Shown in pieces: positions 57,888-64,000 of a stretch of 64,000 nucleotides of DNA (its first letter is position 1; each line of letters starts with the position of its first letter). The stretch covers positions 620,001 to 684,000 of the forward strand of contig CAVONI010000011.1 in NCBI GenBank assembly GCA_963697285.1. Direction: 5' to 3'. The DNA is from JAEUQQ01 sp963697285 (GTDB taxonomy: Bacteria > Acidobacteriota > Vicinamibacteria > Vicinamibacterales > JAFNAJ01). A program made the position numbers and the translations under genes. The notes beneath the pieces were generated by a model. It saw only the letters and a program-made list of their open reading frames with translations. It made no database searches and was not told where the DNA came from.

Positions 57888-59282
57888 TCAGGGCTCTCCA
57901 ATCGGCTCGCGTGTCTCGGCAAACAGCGGCACGGCCGTCACGTCGGCCAACGGGTCGGCGACCACCCCGGGCGCCTCGACTTCGCGCAGCGTCCGCTGGA
58001 TCCGCCGGGTGCCGCGGCGCACCTCGTCGACCTTGTTGGTCGCTTCCTGCAGCTTCTTGTGGACGGCGTTCATGACGTCGCCGAATCTGGCGAAGTCCTG
58101 CTTGGCCCGGCCCAGCGTCTCCCAGACCTCGCTCGACCGCTGCTCGATCTGCAGGGTCCGGAAGCCCATCTGGAGGCTGTTGAGCAACATCCACAGCGTG
58201 TTCGGGCCGGCCACCACGACGTGGTATTCCCGCTGCAACCGATCGACGAGCACCGGGCGGCGCAGGACTTCGCCGTACAGGCCCTCGGTCGGCAGGAACA
58301 GCACCGCGAAGTCGGTCGTGTAGGGCGGTTCGATGTACTTGTCGCGGATGTCCTTCGCGCAGTTCCGGATGCGCACTTCGAGCGCCTTCACGGCTTCGTC
58401 GACGGCGGCCACGTTGCCGGCCTCCGACGCTTCGAGGATGCGCTGGTAGTCGTCGAGGGGACACTTCGCGTCGACCGGGAGCCAGACCGGATCGCCTCCA
58501 CGTTCGCGCCCGGGCAGCCGGATGGCCACCTCGACGCGCTCGTTGCTGTGCGGACGGGTGGCGATGTTGGTGGCGTACTGGTCGGGCGTCATCAACTGGT
58601 CGAGCAGCGACGTCAACTGCACCTCGCCCCACGTCCCGCGCGTCTTCACGTTGGCCAGCACCTTCTTCAGGTCGCCGACGCCCGACGCGAGCGTCTGCAT
58701 CTCGCCGAGGCCCTTGTGGACCTGCTCGAGCCGCTCGCCGACCATCTTGAACGACTCGCCGAGCCGCTGCTCGAGTGCCGTCTGCAGCTTTTCTTCGACC
58801 ACGACGCGCATCTGGTCGAGCTTCTCGCTGTTCTCGCGCTGCAGGGCAGCAATCCGGTCGTCGACCGTTTGCCGCAGTTCGCGCAGCCGGGCCTCGTTCG
58901 ACTCGGTGAGGGCGCCGATCTTGAGGTCGTTGTTCGTGGTGAGCGTCGCCACGCGCGCGTCGATCTCGGCCAGCCGGGCCTGCACGAACGTCACGAGCGC
59001 CGCCACATCCTCGCGCAAGGCGGCCGAGAGCGTCCCCATCGTATCGAGCACGTCACGGCGCATGACGCCGTCGCGTTGCGCGAGCCCGCCGGCCAGCGTG
59101 GTGATCTCCTGGCGCGTGCCCTGCTCGACCTGCCCCTGCAGGCGCTCGAGCCCGTCGAGCCGCGTCTGGATGCCCACCTGCCAGTCGGTTCGTCCCGTCC
59201 GGGCGAAGACGAGGATCAGCACCCACAGCGTGATGCCGAGCAGGCCGGCAATGCCCACGAGGAGGATGGTGGTCGAGTCCAT
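57888..59282 (-). CDS. rmuC: DNA recombination protein RmuC
   Basis: The 464-residue protein has an N-terminal membrane helix (ILLVGIAGLLGITLWVLILV), a long coiled coil (about 60-200), and the RmuC nuclease-like core: TRGTWGEVQLTSLLDQLMTP, LPVDAKCPLDDYQRIL, DFAVLFLPTEGLYGEVLRRP and VVAGPNTLWMLLNSLQMGFR. RmuC limits inversions at short inverted repeats. It lies 21 bp from the subtilase gene on the same strand. Confidence 0.92.
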   Translation of the reverse strand: MDSTTILLVGIAGLLGITLWVLILVFARTGRTDWQVGIQTRLDGLERLQGQVEQGTRQEITTLAGGLAQRDGVMRRDVLDTMGTLSAALREDVAALVTFVQARLAEIDARVATLTTNNDLKIGALTESNEARLRELRQTVDDRIAALQRENSEKLDQMRVVVEEKLQTALEQRLGESFKMVGERLEQVHKGLGEMQTLASGVGDLKKVLANVKTRGTWGEVQLTSLLDQLMTPDQYATNIATRPHSNERVEVAIRLPGRERGGDPVWLPVDAKCPLDDYQRILEASEAGNVAAVDEAVKALEVRIRNCAKDIRDKYIEPPYTTDFAVLFLPTEGLYGEVLRRPVLVDRLQREYHVVVAGPNTLWMLLNSLQMGFRTLQIEQRSSEVWETLGRAKQDFARFGDVMNAVHKKLQEATNKVDEVRRGTRRIQRTLREVEAPGVVADPLADVTAVPLFAETREPIGEP

Positions 59283-59303
59283 GCGGGTTCGCGTCTCAGC
59301 CGC

Positions 59304-60446
59304 TTACTGTGCCACGCTCGGGCGCCAGGCGCGCGCGCGCTCGACGGCCCGCCGCGGGTGCACGATGCCCCAGCCCTGCATGTCGATCGGGACGGCGGGC
59401 AGGCGCCTGGCGGTGCTCACGAGGATGTGCCGCAGCGCCTGCGGCGTCAGTGCCGGATTCGCCTGGATCATCTGCGCCGCCAGCGACGCGACGATCGGCG
59501 ACGCGAAGCTGGTGCCGTCCACGTGCTTGTACGACCCGCTGATCACGTTGTGGTCACGGATCCGTGCGTCGACGAGCTGGCGGATCAGCGGCGGCTCGAG
59601 GTGCGCGGCCGCGTCCAGCGCGGCGTCGACGCCGGGATTGAGCCGGATGATCTCACGCAGCGCGCTCGCCGGCGCCTCCTCGAGCCGCTCGAGCAGGTCA
59701 GCCTGGGCAGCCGTCGGGGTCCCGGGGAGGATCGGCGCGGCGACCCAGATGCCGGGCGCAATCACCTCGGGCTTCTGGAGACCATCGACGGTGGGCCCGT
59801 AGCTGGAGTGATACAGGTCCCATTGGTCGTCGGCGAGATCGTTCTTGTCGTCGAGACCGCCCACGGCGAGCACGGAGGGCGCGCTGGCCGGAGGCATCAC
59901 GGGATGTCCCGGCTGGTGGCCGGCGTTGCCGACAGCCGCGCACACGAACACGCCGGCGCGCGAGAGCGCCTCGGCCGACTGCGACAGGTCGTCGGCCAGG
60001 TACGACGCCTCGTAATCGCCGCCGCAGCTCACGTTGGCGATCCGGATGTTGAACCGCTCGCGATGCGCGAGCACCCAGTCGAGACCGCGACGGATGTCGT
60101 CGTGGGCGATGCGCGTCACGCGCCCGCAGCGCACCAGCACGAGATCGGCCTCCGACGCGAGCCCGCGGTAGCGACCGGCCGACAGGTGGCCGTTGCCGCA
60201 CGCCACGACCGACGTCATCATCCCGTGCCAGCTCGATGCATCGGACACGTCGAGATCAGCCCGCCGCGCACGCCGGTCGTTGACGTCGACGAAGTGCAGG
60301 ATCCGATCGCGCGGACGGCACAGGTCGGGATGCGCGTAGAAGCCCGCGTCCAGAAAGGCGATGGTGACGCCCGCACCCGTCAGATCGGCAGGGGCGTCGA
60401 GCCTGGCGTGGATCGGCAGGATGGCCGACCGGCTGAAGGCGCTCAC
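59304..60446 (-). CDS. Subtilisin-like serine peptidase (S8), no signal peptide
   Basis: The 380-residue protein starts with GTG at 60446. The catalytic triad is visible: Asp in TIAFLDAGFYAHPDL (about 30-44), His in DASSWHGMMTSVVACGNG, and Ser in VDGTSFASPIVASLAAQ. There is no signal peptide or pro-domain, so it is probably cytoplasmic or an unprocessed type. It overlaps the HD hydrolase gene by 4 bp (GTGA), which suggests they work together. Confidence 0.88.
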   Translation of the reverse strand: MSAFSRSAILPIHARLDAPADLTGAGVTIAFLDAGFYAHPDLCRPRDRILHFVDVNDRRARRADLDVSDASSWHGMMTSVVACGNGHLSAGRYRGLASEADLVLVRCGRVTRIAHDDIRRGLDWVLAHRERFNIRIANVSCGGDYEASYLADDLSQSAEALSRAGVFVCAAVGNAGHQPGHPVMPPASAPSVLAVGGLDDKNDLADDQWDLYHSSYGPTVDGLQKPEVIAPGIWVAAPILPGTPTAAQADLLERLEEAPASALREIIRLNPGVDAALDAAAHLEPPLIRQLVDARIRDHNVISGSYKHVDGTSFASPIVASLAAQMIQANPALTPQALRHILVSTARRLPAVPIDMQGWGIVHPRRAVERARAWRPSVAQ

Positions 60447-61180
60447 GATGCGGCGTCTGCGGACACGGCCGCGACGCGTCCCCGCATGTCGTCGAGCAAT
60501 TGCAGCAGGAGGGTCTGCAACGCAAGCACGGCCGCCTGCATTTCGCCCACCAGTGACGCGTGCCGGGCCGTCGCGAGCCTGCGCGCGATGATTCCCGACA
60601 CGGCCGCGTAGTCCTGCACGGTCTGGTCGGGCGTTCCGCTGAAGCGGTGCATCGCCGACAGGCCCTGCGTCTCGAGCGCCTGCCTGATGGACTGGACGTT
60701 GTGCAGCACGTCGGCCCCCTTCAGCACCAGCACCTCGTCGGGCGTGAGCGCATCGTCGTAGTGCGCCAGGGCGATGCGCTTGCGTTCGGGCCAGGGAATG
60801 CGGCGCCCGTTGGCGTAGGTCGTCACGTCAGACACGGCCTCGATGAACGACACGACCGTGTCGCCCACTTCGCGACGCAGGCACGCGGACAGGGCACGCC
60901 TGAAGGCCTGGGGGTCGCTCGACGAGTCGTCGAACGCGGTGTACATCCCAGCCAGGATCTTGCGCGTCTCGAGGTCGTGTTCGTCGGCATCCTCGAGCAC
61001 GTCGTGCAGCAGGGCGGCGGCCTGGAGTTCATCCGGGTAGCCGTGCCGGGCGAGGATGAGCGCGACATGCGCCGGGTGCATGAAATACGGAATGCTGGTC
61101 GTCTTCCTGACCTGCCGTCGGTGGACGATGGCCGCGATGGTGGCGGCCTTGTCGATCAGCGTGGAGTAGCCCTTGGTCAT
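60443..61180 (-). CDS. HD-domain hydrolase, RelA/SpoT-hydrolase-like
   Basis: About 245 residues from the ATG at 61180. The start MTKGYSTLIDKAATIAAIVH leads to VRKTTSIPYFMHPAHVALIL and AALLHDVLEDADEHDLETR, the HD and downstream ED metal/catalytic residues of the guanosine-polyphosphate hydrolase type; VLVLKGADVLHNVQSIRQAL carries the final aspartate. No synthetase domain is present, so it is a small alarmone-hydrolase-like (Mesh1/SAH-like) or other nucleotidase. It overlaps the subtilase by 4 bp. Confidence 0.82.
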   Translation of the reverse strand: MTKGYSTLIDKAATIAAIVHRRQVRKTTSIPYFMHPAHVALILARHGYPDELQAAALLHDVLEDADEHDLETRKILAGMYTAFDDSSSDPQAFRRALSACLRREVGDTVVSFIEAVSDVTTYANGRRIPWPERKRIALAHYDDALTPDEVLVLKGADVLHNVQSIRQALETQGLSAMHRFSGTPDQTVQDYAAVSGIIARRLATARHASLVGEMQAAVLALQTLLLQLLDDMRGRVAAVSADAAS

Positions 61181-61334
61181 CGCGGGGGTGCCCTGCACGA
61201 GCCGGAACCGCGCCCCATTGCGCCGGCGCCCGGAACCGTCTGAGCCTTCAATCGTAGCCCGGCTGTCAAACGCCCCGCACGGGCCGGGCGGCGACTTGCC
61301 GACGCATGGGCACTGTGACAGGATGCGCCCGCGC

Positions 61335-62619
61335 ATGCCCCGCGACTCCGGACGCAACGCCCAGACCATCCGCCAACTCCAGATCATGCTCTACCTCGAG
61401 TCGAGGCGCTACGGTGCCACGCTCGACGAACTCGCCCGGGAATTCGGCGTCAATACCCGCACCGTCAGGCGCGACTTCCAGGCCGTCGAGGCACTCGGCT
61501 ACGCCGTCGTCCGGCTGCCAGGCGACGCGGGTGGGCACTACAAGCTCGACAACCCGCTCGGCAAGAGCATTCCCGCGGCCAACCTCACCAGCGACGAACT
61601 GACCGCGCTGCTGCTCGCGCACGACTCTGCGCGCGCCGACGTGCCCTACGGCCCGCAACTCGCCTCGGCGATGCAGAAGATCGAGCAGGCGCTGCCGCCA
61701 GCCCTTCGCACCTTCATGCTCAACGCGCGGACGGCACTCAGCGCCCACCTGGCACCGCCGGTCACGGTGTCGTCGGTGGCGCAGGCGCGACACCTGCAGC
61801 AGTTGATCGCGGCGACGCGGGATCATCACGCGCATCGTCATCCGGTACGACGCCGCCTACTCGGGCACATCGAAGAAGTACCGCCTCGAGCCCTACCGGG
61901 TGGTGGCGTCGCACGGCGCGTTCTACCTCTGCGCCTGGGTCCCTTCCGTCGAGGCCTGGCGCGTGTTCGCGATTCACCGCATCGAGCACCTCGAGGTCGT
62001 CGTCGACCACTTCACGCCCACGCACCCGCTTGCGGCAGACCCGTTCGGCAACTCGCTCGGGCCGTTCATCGGCGACCCCGCACACGTCGAGCTGGTGTTC
62101 ACGGCACCGACCGCGCGGTACATCACCGAGCGCCGCTGGCACACCTCACAGTACGCCCGGCAGCTCTCCGACGGTCGGTTGCAGTTGTCGCTCGACGTCT
62201 GCATCGACTACGCGCTGAAGTCGTGGATCCTCAGCTTCGGCCACAACGTCGAGGTGCGCGCGCCGAATCCACTGGCCGCCTGGCACCGGGACGAGGCCGC
62301 GGCCATGCTCGGAGCCGGCCGGCCGACGCCGCCCCCCGGGGGTGCACCTTCGAGCCGCATGCAAATGGCCGACACCGAGGCAGCGCCCGCTCGCGACCAG
62401 GGTCCCCAGTCGCGCGCCCAGCGCGCACTGCCTTTCAGCACCGACTGGTATCCGGCGCCGCCGGTCATCGTCGCCGACGCGCACGGCGGCGGTTCAAGCG
62501 ACGCGTACGATGCCTACCTCGACACGCTGTTGCGCGAGGCCGAATCCGCCGAGCGGCCGGCGCCGCCGGCAGCGAAGGCATCGCGCCCGGCGCGTTCAAC
62601 AAGCAGCCGAAAGCGCTGA
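61335..62619 (+). CDS. WYL-domain transcriptional regulator, frame broken near 61820
   Basis: About 428 residues. An N-terminal winged helix-turn-helix (ATLDELAREFGVNTRTVRRD) is followed by a linker and a WYL domain. The frame breaks near 61820 (one extra base): TRDHH gives way to IITRIVIRYDAAYSGTSKKY and then LEPYRVVASHGAFYLCAWVP, with the WYL core in HGAFYLCAW. The ATG at 61335 has an AGGA 9-12 bp upstream; 61323 is an alternative. A Pro/Ser-rich tail of about 100 residues after position 310 is unusual. WYL domains sense nucleotides or nucleic acids. The target is unknown. Confidence 0.82.
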
Positions 62620-62636
62620 GCGCATCGATTGGCGCC

Positions 62637-63744
62637 TCACTGGAATCGATGCTCGGCCGCATCGGTCACCCGCCCGCGGCTCAGGTCACGGACCAGCCGC
62701 GCATAGCCGGTCACGGCCCCTCCCGCCGCTCGCAGGGCGGTCACCGTCACGGCACAGCGGAAGGCCCGCCCTTCGCGATCGACCTCCACCGCCTCGACCG
62801 ACAGGCTCCCGCGCCCGGCCGCGAGCTGCAGTTCCTCGCGCAGGCGCCCGGCACGGCGGTCGTCCTCGGTGAAGAACCGGTCGGCACTGGTGCCCACCAC
62901 ATCCCGGGCGGCATATCCCATGAGGCGCTCCGCACCCACGTTCCAGTTCGTGATCGCACCGTTCGCGTCGAGACCGTAGAGCGCGTACTCCACCGCCCCG
63001 TCGGCGAGCAGCCGGAAGCGTTCCTCGCATTCGCGCAAGGCGCGCTCAGCGCTGAGGCGAGGCCCGATGTCGCGCACGATGGCCGTGCTGAACTGCTCGC
63101 CGCCCACCACGGTCTGCGAGACCGTGGCCTCGATCGGGAACTCGTCACCCGATCGCCGCAGGCCGACGAGTTGTCCAGGCAGCCCCATCGAGCGCACGGT
63201 CTCGCCGGTCGCGGCAAACCGTGCGAGGTCTGCACCATGTGGTGCGCGGAAGCGCTCTGGCAGGAGCCGGTCGAGGGGCTGGCCGATGACCTCGTGCGCG
63301 CGCCACCCGAAGATGCGCTCGGCCATCGCATTGAAGACGACGATGCGCGACGACGCGTCGACGGTGACGATGGCGTCCATGGCCGACTGGACGATGCCCG
63401 CCAGTCGCGACTCGGTGTCGCCGGCGGTCACACGATCCCCCTCGGCGGTGCGCAGCACGCTGTCGTACGCCTCGGTGATGCGGGCGATCTCGCGCACGCT
63501 CCACGCCACCAGCACCCCGACCGCAACGGCGAGCCCGCATGTGAGGATCGATCAGGACAACTTCGACCGAACCCGCCGCGTCGGCATGGGAGGCCGTGAC
63601 GACGCTCGACACGAGCACGAGCAGGACGCCAGCCAGGGCGACCATCGACATCAGCGGCACGCCGATGGCCCTCGTGAGGAGGCGCTTGATGGGGGCGCGG
63701 CCCGAGACGGAGGGCGAACAATCGGCCAGCGGCGGCGTGCTCAT
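62637..63744 (-). CDS. Membrane-anchored PAS sensor without output domain, frame broken near 63553
   Basis: About 369 residues. The N-terminal part has a helix (IGVPLMSMVALAGVLLVLVS) and, after the break, LTCGLAVAVGVLVAWSVREI as a second helix. Two PAS domains follow: VDASSRIVVFNAMAERIFGW with a PAC-like end, and LDANGAITNWNVGAERLMGY. The protein ends SRGRVTDAAEHRFQ with no kinase, GGDEF or methyltransferase domain. One extra base near 63553 separates the two helices. It converges on the WYL gene with only 17 bp between stops. Confidence 0.75.
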
Positions 63745-63832
63745 GTCGGTGGAGACACAGCCAGCTTATACCGTCGGGCACTGCCGGGGCGCTGCGCCGC
63801 CGAGTGCGGCGCCCACCGTCGCACCCGATGAG

Positions 63833-64000
63833 CTACGACTCGAGTGGTGAGAACTGCGCCGTGAAGTGACGCAGCACGCGCGGCGCCTTTGTCATCCGCA
63901 GGCCGCGCAGCCGGTCGCGCGCGCCTGCGACCGCGAGGACCGCCTCGGCGACGTAGTCGATGTGCGACTGGGTGTAGACGCGCCGGGGAATCGCCAACCG
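63833..64000 (-). CDS. Tryptophanase/tyrosine phenol-lyase family, C-terminal end
   Basis: Fifty-five residues are visible before the TAG at 63833-63835, reading in frame from the right edge: RLAIPRRVYTQSHIDYVAEA, and then APRVLRHFTAQFSPLES. The segments IPRRVYTxxHxxYVA and VLRHFTA are the conserved C-terminus of PLP beta-eliminating lyases (tryptophanase and tyrosine phenol-lyase). The start lies outside the window, so which of the two it is cannot be told. Confidence 0.8.
   Translation of the reverse strand, partial: RLAIPRRVYTQSHIDYVAEAVLAVAGARDRLRGLRMTKAPRVLRHFTAQFSPLES

Overview
The window is GC-rich bacterial chromosome, gene-dense on both strands, with many 4-bp start/stop overlaps (ATGA, GTGA). 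Gene content suggests a soil-type Acidobacteriota, perhaps Vicinamibacteria: a DUF5916 outer-membrane protein, a DUF1302/DUF1329/YCF48/MMPL operon, a serine/threonine kinase, MacB-like ABC exporters and paired M16 peptidases. The phylum is an inference; no rRNA or other decisive marker is present. I saw no tRNA, rRNA, CRISPR array, prophage or intact transposase.

Layout. 1-5257: end of a DUF5916 beta-barrel gene, a class-III aminotransferase, an HD-GYP protein and a SufE/rhodanese sulfur-relay pair. 5623-16832: a lipid-related block with a DUF1302-DUF1329-YCF48-MMPL operon, then wax-ester synthase/DGAT, an SCP2-like protein, a chalcone-isomerase-like protein and an acyl-CoA ligase. 16711-23887: a coupled minus-strand run of two M16 peptidases, two ArsA/Get3-type ATPases and a histone-deacetylase-like protein. 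24073-33849: amino-acid genes (an ornithine-aminotransferase-like protein lacking its catalytic lysine, an APC permease, RidA, an archaeal-type ornithine cyclodeaminase), a histidine phosphatase, an ABC exporter and a lytic transglycosylase. 34102-44044: housekeeping genes (SDR, Nudix, amidohydrolase, class I FBP aldolase, YhhN, DprA, DinB, TrmH-type and other methyltransferases, RluA). 44055-51341: a six-gene overlapping operon for a MacB-like exporter plus its own sensor kinase and sigma-54 activator, behind a good sigma-54 promoter match. 51463-55957: DNA ligase and its associated exonuclease, then PnuC, a flavin-type oxidase and a NadR-like kinase. 56044-64000: serine/threonine kinase, RmuC, subtilase, HD hydrolase, WYL regulator, PAS sensor and the end of a tryptophanase/tyrosine phenol-lyase.

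How the genes may work together. The 5-17 kb block has enzymes that activate acyl chains, make neutral lipid esters and bind hydrophobic ligands, next to inner-membrane, periplasmic and outer-membrane proteins of a type expected to move lipids. The 44-51 kb operon looks like a self-contained stress-responsive exporter. PnuC and the NadR-like kinase form an NAD salvage pair.

Quality warning. At least sixteen clear single-base frame breaks interrupt otherwise intact, conserved genes; fourteen are best explained by one extra base. This points to residual sequencing or assembly error, not to mass pseudogenisation. The affected genes are given here as whole CDSs with the break positions stated.
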